From the NCBI RefSeq assembly GCF_025244665.1, contig NZ_CP104205.1:434001-498000 (forward strand): 64,000 nt of DNA, read 5' to 3'. Both the position numbers and the translations under genes were made by a program. Shown piece by piece: positions 19,721 to 30,600 of the stretch (position 1 is its first letter; each line of letters opens with the position of its first letter). Below the pieces are notes generated by a model. That model had not been told where the DNA came from. It saw nothing but the letters and a program-made list of their open reading frames with translations, and did not search any database. Origin of the DNA: Maribacter litopenaei. Its GTDB lineage: Bacteria; Bacteroidota; Bacteroidia; Flavobacteriales; Flavobacteriaceae.

Positions 19721-20076
19721 AGAACCTATTAAAGTTGGAAGAATTTGCCATGTTCGTCCTCGGCATTTTTATGTATGGACTTTTGGGCTATCCCTGGTGG
19801 CTCTTTTTTGTATTGATCTTGACTCCGGATCTTGGTATGCTTGGGTATTTAATAAATGAGAAGGCAGGAGCTATTGGGTATAATATTTTTCATCATAAGG
19901 GAGTTGCCATATTATTGTATTTCTTTGGGATGTACCTATCTTTTCCGGTTATTGAAATGATAGGGGTCATACTATTTACACATAGTTCAATGGATCGTAT
20001 TTTTGGATATGGTTTAAAGTATGATAAGGGATTTAAGTATACCCATTTAGGGGAAATAGGAAAAAAGAATGGATAA
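19717..20076 (+). CDS. DUF4260 membrane protein
   Basis: The 119-residue protein has the DUF4260 pattern: KLEEFAMFVLGIFMY, LTPDLGMLGYLIN, GYNIFHHKGVAI, THSSMDRIFGYGLKY and a C-terminal HLGEIG. Three to four membrane helices are expected. Biochemical function is unknown. It overlaps both the hydrolase gene before it and the DUF4230 gene after it (8 bases). Confidence 0.85.
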   Translation: MKNLLKLEEFAMFVLGIFMYGLLGYPWWLFFVLILTPDLGMLGYLINEKAGAIGYNIFHHKGVAILLYFFGMYLSFPVIEMIGVILFTHSSMDRIFGYGLKYDKGFKYTHLGEIGKKNG

Positions 20077-20692
20077 TATACTCGATGTCTTTTTAGGCCT
20101 TATATTGGGTGGGATAAGCATGTATTGGTTGTTCTCATTGTTTAGAAAGAAGCAAAGCAAGGAGATAACCACCCATCAATCCACCGTATTGATGGAGAAG
20201 ATACGAAGTGTATGTAAGCTCATATCAGTGGAAGGAGATTTTGCCGAGGTATACAAGTACGAGAATACAAGAGAGCGATTCATGAGTTTATTGATAAGTA
20301 AGAAGAAGGCCCTCATTGTTATTAAGGCAAAAGCCCGGATAGGTTATGACCTAAGTAAAATATTGATGCATGCTGACAACGGCAAAAAGAAAATCATATT
20401 ATCCAATTTTCCGGAGCCGGAGGTACTTTCCATTGAACCTGACCTGGAATTTTATGATATTAAAAATGGACTATTTAATACGTTTACTCCGGATGATCTG
20501 ACAAGTCTAAACATCGAAGCAAAAAAACACATTCGAGAAAAAATTCCTGAAAGCGGACTTATGGATACCGCTAAAAAAGAGGCCCTTCAATCCGTTTTGT
20601 TAATTGAAAAGATAGTGGAGACCATTGGATGGAAATTGGATTATACCGCGCTTCATATTTCAGAGAAGGATAAAAAATTATTGGACACATAA
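20069..20692 (+). CDS. DUF4230 protein, membrane-anchored
   Basis: The 207-residue protein has one N-terminal membrane helix (residues ~5-24) followed by a soluble domain with the DUF4230 pattern: KIRSVCKLISVEGDFAEVY, LISKKKALIVIKAKARIGYDLSKI and ILSNFPEPEVLSIEPDLEFYDI. Function unknown. It overlaps the DUF4260 gene by 8 bases and appears co-transcribed with it. Frame intact. Confidence 0.82.
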   Translation: MDNILDVFLGLILGGISMYWLFSLFRKKQSKEITTHQSTVLMEKIRSVCKLISVEGDFAEVYKYENTRERFMSLLISKKKALIVIKAKARIGYDLSKILMHADNGKKKIILSNFPEPEVLSIEPDLEFYDIKNGLFNTFTPDDLTSLNIEAKKHIREKIPESGLMDTAKKEALQSVLLIEKIVETIGWKLDYTALHISEKDKKLLDT

Positions 20693-20701
20693 CTCAAGGG
20701 A

Positions 20702-21094
20702 ATGAAAACAGCTATTACTTTAGTATTTTTGGTATTTACAACAATTGCCTTTGGCCAAATAAATGAAAACATGAAAGAATTCGATCCTCATTTTAACCAT
20801 ACCGTATTTTTTTGGTTGAAAAACCCGGATAGTCAAGCGGACAAAGATGCTTTTGTAAAGTCCCTATCCAAATTTTTGGACAACTCCGGTTATGCAAAGA
20901 CCAAGTTTATTGGTACCCCACCAAAGGCGAGCAGGGACGTAGTGGATGGTTCGTTTACCTTTTCCTTAATGGTGTCATTTGAATCTGCCGAAGCGCAACA
21001 GGCTTATCAGGATGAGGCTCCACATAAACTTTTCATAGAAGAATCAGAACATCTTTGGGAAAAGGTCATTGTTTACGATTCTACCGGTATATAA
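20702..21094 (+). CDS. Dabb-family (stress-responsive alpha/beta barrel) protein, exported
   Basis: The 130-residue protein starts with a signal peptide (MKTAITLVFLVFTTIAFGQ). The Dabb fold follows: FNHTVFFWLKNPDSQADKDAFVKSL, FTFSLMVSFESAEAQQAYQDEAPHKLFIEESEHLWEKVIVYDS. Dabb proteins are small dimeric ferredoxin-like barrels of varied or unknown function. It lies 9 bases after the DUF4230 gene and the frame is intact. Confidence 0.8.
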   Translation: MKTAITLVFLVFTTIAFGQINENMKEFDPHFNHTVFFWLKNPDSQADKDAFVKSLSKFLDNSGYAKTKFIGTPPKASRDVVDGSFTFSLMVSFESAEAQQAYQDEAPHKLFIEESEHLWEKVIVYDSTGI

Positions 21095-21103
21095 ACCTTT
21101 GCC

Positions 21104-21454
21104 ATGAACATTGAGGTCTTTCGTGAATACTGTCTTTGCAAAAAAGGCGTAACGGAAGAATTTCCGTTTGATGAGAAAACCCTCGTGTTTAAGGTGATGG
21201 GTAAAATGTTCGCTTTATGCGGCTTGGAAAGGGTACCCTCTCAAGTAAACCTAAAATGCGAACCTGAACGTGGTGAGGCATTAAGGGAACGATATGACGG
21301 TTTGATCATTCCGGGCTACCATATGAGCAAAATCCATTGGAATACCCTTTTTATAGAAAGCTTGCCGCCCAAACTGGTTTTGGAACTTATTGACCACTCC
21401 TATGATTTGATTGTTGCCAAGTTTCCCAAGAAGTTACGTTCAGCATATGATTAA
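21104..21454 (+). CDS. MmcQ/YjbR-family protein
   Basis: The intact 116-residue cytoplasmic protein has the full MmcQ/YjbR pattern: FREYCLCKKGVTEEFPFD, LVFKVMGKMFAL, VNLKCEPERGEALRERYDGLIIPGYHMSKIHWNTL, DHSYDLIVAKFPKK. The fold is CyaY-like and DNA binding has been proposed for the family; the role is unknown. It lies 9 bases after the Dabb gene. Confidence 0.88.
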   Translation: MNIEVFREYCLCKKGVTEEFPFDEKTLVFKVMGKMFALCGLERVPSQVNLKCEPERGEALRERYDGLIIPGYHMSKIHWNTLFIESLPPKLVLELIDHSYDLIVAKFPKKLRSAYD

Positions 21455-21463
21455 CTCTAGAAA

Positions 21464-21937
21464 GTGACTACCGAATTCGAACATATCATCCAAAATATTA
21501 AAACCTGTTTTGATGGAAAGCCTTGGTACGGTGTTTCTATCATGAATAAGCTTAAAGAGATACCTTGGAATTTGGTCAACGAACAAAAGTACGGTGCTAA
21601 ATCCATTGCGGTCTTGGTAAAACATATTATCAATTGGCGCATTTTCGTTTTAAAGAAATTGGAGGGGGATGAAGCCTATGACCTTATCATTGACAGCATA
21701 GAGGATTGGACACCGTTATTTATAAAAAATAGAGAGGAATGGGAAGTACTGTTGGAAGAGTTACGACGGACACAATCTGAACTTTTAGAAAAACTGGCAT
21801 TGGAAGACGAGCAGCTTTTAGAGAAAAGAGTACCAGGTAAGAAGTACACATTCGGATCTATTTTGACCAGTATTTCACAACACGATATTTACCATTTAGG
21901 CCAAATTTCAATGTTGGTTTCCATGCATACGAATTGA
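21464..21937 (+). CDS. DinB-superfamily protein
   Basis: The 157-residue four-helix-bundle protein begins at GTG 21464. The family's metal-site His residues are seen in VLVKHIINWR (about residue 49) and SISQHDIYHLGQISML near the C-terminus (HxxxH). DinB-like proteins are thiol-dependent enzymes or stress-induced proteins; the substrate is unknown. The frame is intact and it ends the run of tightly spaced genes from 18968. Confidence 0.82.
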   Translation: MTTEFEHIIQNIKTCFDGKPWYGVSIMNKLKEIPWNLVNEQKYGAKSIAVLVKHIINWRIFVLKKLEGDEAYDLIIDSIEDWTPLFIKNREEWEVLLEELRRTQSELLEKLALEDEQLLEKRVPGKKYTFGSILTSISQHDIYHLGQISMLVSMHTN

Positions 21938-21942
21938 AACCC

Positions 21943-21950
21943 TACTTTTG
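21943..21950 (+). promoter_or_regulatory. Possible -7 box (TACTTTTG) for the MutS-like gene
   Basis: It matches TAnnTTTG, 27 bases before the ATG at 21977. No clear -33 partner at the usual spacing. Confidence 0.35.
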
Positions 21951-21976
21951 TTGAATTACAAGATGTTTACGGCAGC

Positions 21977-23748
21977 ATGGAGGAACCTCTATCTTTTTAT
22001 CAAGAAGAAATAGTATTATACCAAGAGCAACTTACAAAAGTGAAATCACAGTTGCTTACTTCCAGTATGATCAGATTGACTGTTTTTTTACTTGCGGCTT
22101 GTGGTGTTTACGTTTTTTACGAAAATACTAGAATAGTCTTAGGCCTGGTGGTCGTTGTTTTTGCCATTTTTCTTTTCCTGGTTTCAAGACATACCGATTT
22201 ACAGTACAAAAGGGACAAGCTTAAAAAGCTAATATCTATAAACGAAACGGAAATCCAGGTTTTAAAAAGAGACTTTAAAGACCTTCCTGACGGATCTGCA
22301 TTTAAGGATGATACCCATTTTTATAGTCAGGATATCGACCTATTTGGTTTAGGGTCTTTTTATCAGTATTTGAACAGGACCAGTCTATGGGAAGGGAGTC
22401 AGATGCTGGCCTCCTTTTTAAAAGGTAATGAAACTCAAAATATTGGAGATAAGCAGGCTGCCTTAAAGGAACTTTCCAGGATACCTAAATGGCGACAAGA
22501 TTTTTCCGCCACGGCCTCCTTGGCAAAGACGGAAATTACTTCCAAAAAAGTGCTTCAATGGATCAAGAACTATACCCCTTTCATCCCCAGGTTTATGAGG
22601 GTTCTTCCATTTCTATTTACTGGATTAAGCATATTGACTTTTACCTTCTTTCTGCTGGATTACCTTGCTGCAACAGTTTTGTTCTATTGGTTGCTTTTGG
22701 GTCTAATCATAACGGGCACGTACACTAAAAAATTGACCAAGCTGGTCTCCGGTACGGGTAAAATCCAATCCCTTTTTGAACAATATGATCAATTATTAGA
22801 GGGAATAGAAACTCGGAACTTTAAGTCGGAACTACTGAAGGACAAACAATTGGAGATTATTAGTCAGGGAAGAAAAACCTCGGTAGTTTTAAAGGAGTTT
22901 TCCAAGTTGTTGGCAGATTTGGACCAAAATAACAATTTGTTGTATTTAATTTTTGGCAATGGGTTATTTCTTAGAGGGTTACATACAGCCTTTAAAATAG
23001 AGAAGTGGATAAGTCTTCATGGTGAATTCGTCGAGAAATGGTTCAATTGTATCGCATTCTTCGATTCCTATAATAGTTTGGGGAATTTCGTTTTCAATCA
23101 TCCCGATTATACCTTTCCAGTCCTGAATGAAAATGAAGTGTGCATCAGATCTAAACAGGCCGGACACCCCTTATTGACCCTCAAAAGAGTGTGCTGAACG
23201 ATTATGAGATAAAGAAAGAGGATTTTTTCATTATCACTGGGGCCAATATGGCAGGGAAAAGTACCTTTCTTAGAACGGTTTCCTTACAGATAGTGATGGC
23301 CAATATCGGTTTGCCCGTATGCGCCAAAGTCATGGAGTACAGCCCTATTAAATTGATAACCAGTATGCGCACCTCGGATTCGCTGACCGATGATGAGTCC
23401 TATTTTTTCTCAGAATTGAAAAGACTAAAATTCATTGTGGACGAAATCCAAAAGGATAACTACTTTATTGTTTTGGATGAGATTCTCAAGGGAACCAACA
23501 GTACGGATAAGGCTAGGGGGTCGCGTAAATTTGTGGAACGCTTGGTGGCATCAAGCTCTACGGGAATCATTGCCACGCACGATTTAAGTCTCTGTGAAGT
23601 GGCAAACGAATTGCCCCAGGTCAAAAACTACTACTTTGACGCAGAGATAGTAGATGATGAGCTTCATTTTGACTATACTTTTAAGGAGGGGATTTGCCAA
23701 AATATGAACGCCTCGTTCTTACTACGAAAAATGGAAATAATTCAATAA
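21977..23748 (+). CDS. Membrane-anchored MutS-like ATPase (one shift)
   Basis: The ~590-residue protein has hydrophobic segments near the N-terminus (MIRLTVFLLAACGVYVFY and LGLVVVVFAIFLFLV) and two more around the middle (VLPFLFTGLSILTFTFFLL, ATVLFYWLLLGLIITG). A C-terminal MutS ATPase domain follows: Walker A GANMAGKSTFLRT, SMRTSDSLTDDESYFFSELKRL, Walker B VLDEILKGTNSTDK, and the helix ending IIATHDLSLCEVA. There is no N-terminal mismatch-recognition domain, so it is unlikely to act in mismatch repair. A one-base loss near 23172-23178 splits it (AGHPLL-DPQKSVLNDYE). Confidence 0.8.
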
Positions 23749-23903
23749 TAGCTCAATTTTCATATATACTGCAATAAGTGAGAATTCGTGATTTTATTAA
23801 AGAGGATACATTAATGATGTTGCTTAAAAGTATTTATCTTGCATGGATGCTTTAATTGTGAATAAACCGATCCAAGAGGTCGTTTCTATATTTGGACTAA
23901 ATA
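23749..23903 (+). promoter_or_regulatory. Spacer upstream of rfbC with TATATTTG box (23887-23894)
   Basis: This AT-rich spacer holds one perfect TAnnTTTG box at 23887-23894, only 9 bases before the rfbC ATG. If used, it would give an almost leaderless mRNA; an upstream promoter cannot be excluded. Confidence 0.35.
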
Positions 23904-24449
23904 ATGCAGATTAATAAAACGAACATCGAGGGATGTTATGAGATGAAACCTGAGATTTTTAAGGATCAAAGGGGATTTTTTTTTGAAAGCTTTAATAAAA
24001 AAAGGTTTGAACAGCTAACCGGACTGAAGGTGGCCTTTGTTCAGGATAATCAGGCTTTTTCAACGCATGGTGTTTTGCGGGGCCTTCATTTTCAGAAAGG
24101 AGAGAGTGCTCAGGCAAAATTGGTTCGGGTGATTCAGGGCGAAGTATTGGACGTAGTCGTAGATATAAGAAGAGATTCTCCAACTTATGGGAATTTCTTT
24201 AAAACCATTTTATCTTCGGAAAACCACAAACAACTTTTTATTCCCGGAGGATGCGCCCATGGATATGTTACTTTGAGCAACTCTGCAACATTCTTTTATA
24301 AGTGTGACAATCATTATAATCCGGGTGCGGAATCCGGAATTGCGTACAATGACCCAACGTTGAATATTGATTGGGAAATACCGGATAAAGAACTCATTCT
24401 TTCTGAGAAGGATCGTATCTTACCCAAATTCGACGATTTGTTAGATTAA
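23904..24449 (+). CDS. rfbC: dTDP-4-dehydrorhamnose 3,5-epimerase
   Basis: This enzyme epimerises dTDP-4-keto-6-deoxyglucose on the way to dTDP-L-rhamnose, a precursor of surface polysaccharides. The intact 181-residue frame has the RmlC pattern: GCYEMKPEIFKDQRGFFFESF, VAFVQDNQAFSTHGVLRGLHFQ (active-site His), AKLVRVIQGEVLDVVVDIRRDSPTYG, LFIPGGCAHGYVTLS. rfbD follows 9 bases later. rfbA and rfbB are not in the window. Confidence 0.93.
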   Translation: MQINKTNIEGCYEMKPEIFKDQRGFFFESFNKKRFEQLTGLKVAFVQDNQAFSTHGVLRGLHFQKGESAQAKLVRVIQGEVLDVVVDIRRDSPTYGNFFKTILSSENHKQLFIPGGCAHGYVTLSNSATFFYKCDNHYNPGAESGIAYNDPTLNIDWEIPDKELILSEKDRILPKFDDLLD

Positions 24450-24458
24450 TGGATAGCT

Positions 24459-25334
24459 ATGAAACAATCTAAAAGAGTATTGGTTACCGGTGGGTCAGGA
24501 CAATTGGGAAGTACTTTAAAAAAGGCGATTCAATCAACAACAGAAACTATTGATTTTGTTTTTACCGATTCTAAAGATTTGGACATAAGCAACTTGGAAT
24601 CAGTGATGGAATACCTAAATAAAGCTGACTTTGATTATTGTATAAATTGTGCAGGTTATACGCAAGTGGATAAAGCAGAGGAAGACGAAGAGAAGGCACT
24701 TTTTATCAATGAGCATGGAGTTAAAAACTTAGCCAAAGCCTGTCATAGCTATAATACTATTTTAATCCATATTTCAACGGATTTCGTGTTTGATGGCCGT
24801 AAGAGCTCTCCCTATTTAGAAACGGATAGGCCAAGCCCCTTGGGTATTTATGGTCTTTCCAAATATAAGGGAGAACAAGAAGTAGTACGAAATATGGACC
24901 GTTATTTTATTATCAGGACTTCTTGGCTTTATTCGGAGTATGGACATAATTTTTTCAAGTCCATGTTAAAGTACGGTAGGGAAAGGGACCAATTGTCAGT
25001 AGTATTCGACCAAATTGGTACGCCTACTTCGGCACATGACCTTGTAACAGCAATCTTGAAAATTATTGTTGAGGAAATAGACAACTATGGTATTTATCAC
25101 TTTAGCAATGAGGGGGTGGCGAGCTGGTATGACTTTGCCCAGGCTATTTTTGATATCAATGGTATCCAGGTCGATTTAAAGCCAATCCGGTCAAAAGAAT
25201 ATCCTACTCCGGCGGAACGACCATCTTATAGTCTGTTGGACAAAAGTAAAATTAAAAAGGTGTTGAAAACGCAAATACCCCATTGGAGAAAGAGTCTTGA
25301 AGAGGTTTCCAAGAATATGGGGAGTGTTAAGTAG
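24459..25334 (+). CDS. rfbD: dTDP-4-dehydrorhamnose reductase
   Basis: It reduces dTDP-4-keto-L-rhamnose to dTDP-L-rhamnose with NADPH. The intact 291-residue short-chain dehydrogenase has the Rossmann motif VTGGSGQLG, INCAGYTQVDKAE, ISTDFVFDG and the catalytic YGLSKYKGE (YxxxK). The C-terminal part contains FSNEGVASWYDFAQAIF and RPSYSLLDKSKI. It is in an operon with rfbC and convergent with tamL, 27 bases away. Confidence 0.92.
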   Translation: MKQSKRVLVTGGSGQLGSTLKKAIQSTTETIDFVFTDSKDLDISNLESVMEYLNKADFDYCINCAGYTQVDKAEEDEEKALFINEHGVKNLAKACHSYNTILIHISTDFVFDGRKSSPYLETDRPSPLGIYGLSKYKGEQEVVRNMDRYFIIRTSWLYSEYGHNFFKSMLKYGRERDQLSVVFDQIGTPTSAHDLVTAILKIIVEEIDNYGIYHFSNEGVASWYDFAQAIFDINGIQVDLKPIRSKEYPTPAERPSYSLLDKSKIKKVLKTQIPHWRKSLEEVSKNMGSVK

Positions 25335-25361
25335 ATTGCCATTATATCATGGAAATTGGAT

Positions 25362-27687
25362 TTAAAATGGATATCCAATGGCAAAATTCAAGGTCATTTT
25401 ATTCCCTTTGTCCCCAAAGAAGGGGATGTTCCATCGGTCATTTTCTCGGGCGGTAGGGTACTCGGAACGGGGATGCCAAATCTAGCCGAATTACAAAATT
25501 TTGAATATCGACCCGAGCGCCAAATCCAAATCCGGCGGCCACTTCACGTAGCCAATCCGATTCGAATTTTCCATCGGTAAATAATGAGTTGGATGCGTTG
25601 CTTAGTTGTTGGTCTGCTTCAAGATTTTCATAATTACCAGTCAACCAAACGTTACCCGCATCCACAAAGAATGCTCCCTTTAGATAGGAGACTATAGGAA
25701 ACCGATATTCCAGGTTTGCTTCCAATTTCAAATTTCCGGACCGGTCGAAATAATCGGTAGTGGCATCTTCTTGTGAGGCATTAAAGTTACCGGGCCCCAG
25801 GGAACGGATGTCAAAGGCCCTTACACTATAGGGTCCGCCTGAAAAAAACTGTTTCACAAAGGGTAAGGTTTCGCTATTGCCAAAGGGTACTCCCCATCCT
25901 GCATATACACGGGAAACCAAGGTTTGGTCATTCCCCATTCGTAGATAAAACCTAAAATCGGCATCCAATTTGGCATATTGGGCATACTCTGAACCAACTA
26001 TAGTCCCGGAACCTCCATCTACCAAACTGAATAGATTACCAGCTATATCCAAGTTGGTTGAAAAGAAAATGGGGTAGTCCTTTTCCAAATCAGACACTTC
26101 GTCATAGGTGAATCCATACAGCAAACCTGCTATGAACCGTTGGTCAAAACTGCGTCGCAAGAAAGGGTTGTCATCCAATATTTGTTGAAAATCGTCTGTA
26201 ACGTTTGATAGCCTTGCATAATTTAGGCTAATGGGATCCAATTGATGATATACATACCTGTTCTCTTTCCAAGTATATCCAAAGGATCCATTAATAGAGC
26301 TTAACGTGAACAATTGACTACGTCTTAAGTAATCAATACCAGCAGAGATTTTCGTTTTTGGAACGGAATACCTAAAGTTTTTGGGAGAGAATGGAATAGA
26401 CCTAGGAAAGATCAAGTCGCCTTTCAATCCCCAGGCAATGCTGCTTAAGCTTGAATTATTCCCTGATGAAAGTTGTGATTCATAGGAGAAGTTTGTGGAT
26501 AGGCTCAAGGTTTCCCCGCCGTGGAACAAGTTTCTATTGCTATAGATGAGTTGTATGCCCGGTCCCGTAAATCCGTTGGATTTTGTAACGGCCTGTACTT
26601 CTGCCCTTAGAGATCTTTTGGTCAAAGGGGCAAGAAATATATCTGCTGCCAAGGAACCTCCATCACCGTCGGTCATGGTAGTATCCAACTCTGTATATTG
26701 AATGTTGACATACTTGTAACTTCCCAATGAGGAAAGTCGGTCACTTGTTATCTTGGAGGTGTTGGCATCATAAAGGTCCCCTTCCTTAAAAAGGAGATAC
26801 GTCTCCAATAATTTCGGCCTAAAGTAATATTCGTTCTGTATAAAATCCGTTCCGTTTACCGTAACTGGTTTTTGCCTAGATTTTGGTATGGTATCCCCTT
26901 CCACGGAATAATTAGGATACACGGTGATGGAATCAATAGAGTAAGGGATAGCGGCCTTTTTGGGTACGTCTCTCTTAAGTCTTAGAAAAAGATCGAACTT
27001 TTTGTTTTTATACTGGTTGGTATCCGCCTCAAAAATCAAAAGGTTGGCCTGACTGTTATAATACCCTCTTTGTTTTAAGCTATTATCCAGTCGTTCCCGT
27101 TCAGCTTTTAACAGGTCAAGGTCGAATCGATTGTCCTTTTTTAAGGGGGTTTCTACAATAAGCTTTTCCAACTCTTTATAAATTGGAAGCGAATCCGTAT
27201 CCAATTGATAGTTTCCGAGCGTGTAGGGTTCTTGAATGGAAATACTATAGTTGACCGAAGCTTTTTTATCCCCTATAATGGCTTCGGAGTTTGATCTACT
27301 GTAAAAGAAACCGTTATTGTCCAAACGGTTTAATAAGAGCTCCTCAACTTGTTCCGGATTTATTTCAGAGAAGTATACTGGTTCTTCCCCGAAAGAATTG
27401 TTTAGGAATTTATATATAAAACCTGGACGCTCCCTTTGCGCCTTATAATGAAAAAAAAGCGCCGGTTTCATACCTAAAAACTGGGTATTGGGGTTCGGGG
27501 TTATTAAAGTTGTTAATTCCCTCTCGATATTTTTAAGGTCCCTAATTTCTCCAATGGTATCCACTTTTAAGTTGGCACCCGTATATAGTTTTTCTCCTTC
27601 AGGTATGAATCTCTCTACGCTGCATGCAAGGAATAGATTTACTGCCAAAAGGGTAAGAAATGTGTTTTTTAGGTGCAACGTTTTCAA
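25362..27687 (-). CDS. tamL: TamL, lipoprotein-type TamA/BamA homologue (shift near 3' end)
   Basis: The N-terminus has a lipobox (LLAVNLFLACSVERF), the mark of TamL, the Bacteroidota lipidated form of TamA. POTRA domains follow (for example EELLLNRLDNNGFFYS and ERLDNSLKQRGYYN), then a 16-strand Omp85 barrel with FFSGGPYSVRAFDIRSLGPG and FVDAGNVW. It works with TamB in moving lipids or proteins to the outer membrane. The visible frame stops at 25438, but an insertion at 25444-25449 explains this: without it the frame continues through ENDRWNIPFFGDKGNKMTLNF to TAA 25362-25364, a normal barrel end. tamB is 3 bases upstream. Confidence 0.85.
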
Positions 27688-27690
27688 AGT

Positions 27691-30600
27691 CTAGTTCTCC
27701 TGTTTTTGGTTGTCATTTTCCTTTATATCATCTTCTGTTTTTACCTTGACCGGACTAAAAAGTTGACTAAATTTATTAAACTCCCTATCGAAGATAAATG
27801 CGAGTCCGGTCACGATCAATTGCCCATCAATGATATTTTGATATTCTTGTCTTCTAAATCCTTTTAAACGATAGGTTCCCTTTTCGGATAAAAGATATTC
27901 AAGCATTACATTGCCGATCACCGGGGTGGAAGTGTCGGAATTGGCGGCACTGCCTTCCACATCCAAGGCGCTTCCTGCCGTAACGATTAGGCGGTCATTG
28001 AATAATTTTTTACTTGCATTGACATTAAGTTGGGTTCTGTTCTCGGTAGCCGTTTCCTTGATAATCCTGAAAACTGTCTAAGTCAAAATCGAGTTCAAAA
28101 CCACTGTTTCCCAATATTTTGTTCGAAATCGTATTCAGTTCGCTGGACAATACCTTATTGACATTGTTTCTTGCCAAGGCAATGGCGCCCCCATTACTTC
28201 CATCACTACCGGAGGTAGGATAGAATCGATTCAGGGCCAAGAGTGAGAACACCTGTTTGTTCAATTCAGATTCTTGTTCGTTCAATTGTTGTATGCGCCC
28301 GTAGACCGCTCCCCCATAGGAACCCTGTGCATTTTCTCGGCATATCGAGGGCAAAGGAGAGCTCTGGAGTGGTTATTTCCCCACCGACCATCAGATATAC
28401 TAGAAAAGTGGATGATCTTTGATATTGCCCCGAAATTCCAGTATCCTGACCAAAACTAATGGATGACATTAGGGGTGCAGCCGACGTTTCCAGCTCATAG
28501 ATGGCGGTAACATCCAATTTTGCATTGTATGGGTCGCCGGACCAGGTGACACTACTCCCCTTATTGATGGTAAACTCCCTGCTAACCAAATTGTACAAAC
28601 TGGTCCTGTAAAAACCTGAATTGAGTTCCAACCTTCCTGATAATCGAATATCTTGATTGGGGTCAATATTTAGGATTAAACTGGCATTGCCGGAGGCTTG
28701 TAATTTATCTTGGGTTTTTTCATCCAGCACAATGGTGAAAACCGCATCGTCTGAAATCTCCAAGGTGGTATTGATATCCATTCCGGCAAATACGGAATTT
28801 GCTGTTTCTCCTGAAGTTCTAGTGAGTATAGCATCAGGGTTTTCCCGGTTTACAAATAAGACTACCCCTTCCCTTTCTTGAATTTCGTATTGTGTTTGAG
28901 GTACCAAATAGGTAAGGTCTGTAGAATTTCCTATGTTCAGGGAGCCATCAATAATTGGTAGTTCCAAATCTCCTGTAATTTCTAGGTCGGTATCGATTAC
29001 GGCAGTCCCATATACCAATTCGTTATCTCCTTTTTCCGAATTCAAGGCCGTAAAGTTTTTGGCCTTTACGGTAAGTTCAAAACCTGGATTTAAGAGGTTG
29101 TCCGTGGTAATAGCTCCATCCAGTAGTATGCTACCTTGGTTGGAGTCATTTATGCGAAAGGCGTTCAGGGTAAATTCTTTCTCGTTCAAATCCAATTGTT
29201 GGCCATTTATTTTTAAATCGGTTTTAAATGCCGATAGTGTAAGACCCACATCGTTAAATTTGATCCTACCTGAGTACTCCGGCTCTGTAAGGGAGCCGTT
29301 GACCAATAAACTCCCGGATATATTTCCTGAAGGGTTCGAGAGTTCATCGGTAAAAAAACCTTGTACAATAGCAGTCTCCAATTTTTGTATGTCCAGCTCC
29401 AAGTTTAAGTCGGCGCCGTTCTGTGTTGCCGCATAATCCCCCATAAGGCGTACATTGGCACCACCATCTTTTAACACTAAGTCGATGTCATAATCCGATA
29501 ACGATTTTGAGGAGGCATTTAAGCTGAGGGTACCTAACGGGTTTTGTAGCAATCGGAATTGGTCTATATTGAGTTGCGACACCAAACCTGATGCCCCGTA
29601 CGGATTTAAAATGACAAAGTTGCCTTCCACGATGCCCTTGGCCAAGGGTTCTTCAGGATTGAAAAGGCTTAAAAAGGTCTGTAGCTGGAAGTTTTCAAAT
29701 TGGATACCTATATGGTCCGATGACATTTCAGGAATCTGTGTTGATACCTCCAATTTTTGATTGTTTCTCGGAGAGTTTTACGTTTTTAAATTGGGAGTAA
29801 GAGTTCGCTAAACGTATGGCATTGTCCTCTCGGAATGTCCCATGGTTTTTTGTTCAAGATGAGATTTTTTGGAGACACATGAAGCCGAACCGTATCACTT
29901 TGGAACACAAGTTCTGATGCAACGTGCATCACTGTAGTAGTATCATTGGCCGAACTAAAATCCAAAACCAGTTTCTTGTTTTTAAGACTGCCCTCCAAAT
30001 ACGTCTTTTTTAATAGAACCGGTTGGTAATGAAGTTCAGTAACCCCTGCCATAAATTTAAAATCCTGGGAGTCGCCCTCCAAATCCACACGGAGGCTATC
30101 TATCCTGCTCCCTGCATAGGAGACTGCGGGAACGATTACCTGACCCGATATTTCCTTTGTAAAAGAATCGAACTTGGCATCAATGGTAAGGGAATCCAAC
30201 TCTTGTATACCATCAAAAAACACCTTTGAAATTATGGGGGTAGGTGCAAGGGCCAAGTCCAGGGTGGCTTTTACACTGTCCAACTCCATAGTCGTTAGGG
30301 AATCCGAACTGAAGTAGGTTTCAAATTGTTTTTTTAATGCGGTAGTGATTACTGGTAGGGGAGGCGTTTGAAAATAATCCTCCGTTGATAAATCCACTCT
30401 TTATTTTCACATCCGTAATAGAATCCTCTACATGGGCATTTATGTTGAGCGGCGTAATTTGATATTGTTGGTTTTCAGTTACCGCAATTCCATTGTCGAT
30501 GGTGGTTTCAAGGGTGAAATTATTCGAAAGCCCCGTATAGGAACCCTCCATATTGGCGGCTAGTTTAATGTCCTTTCCGGTAAGGCCCAATGCCCTTAGG

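Noticed and set aside
28933-29436. 167-residue open frame antisense to tamB
   Set aside because: It is Ser/Lys/Phe-rich in the way complementary frames of beta-strand repeat genes are, with no motif or start context.
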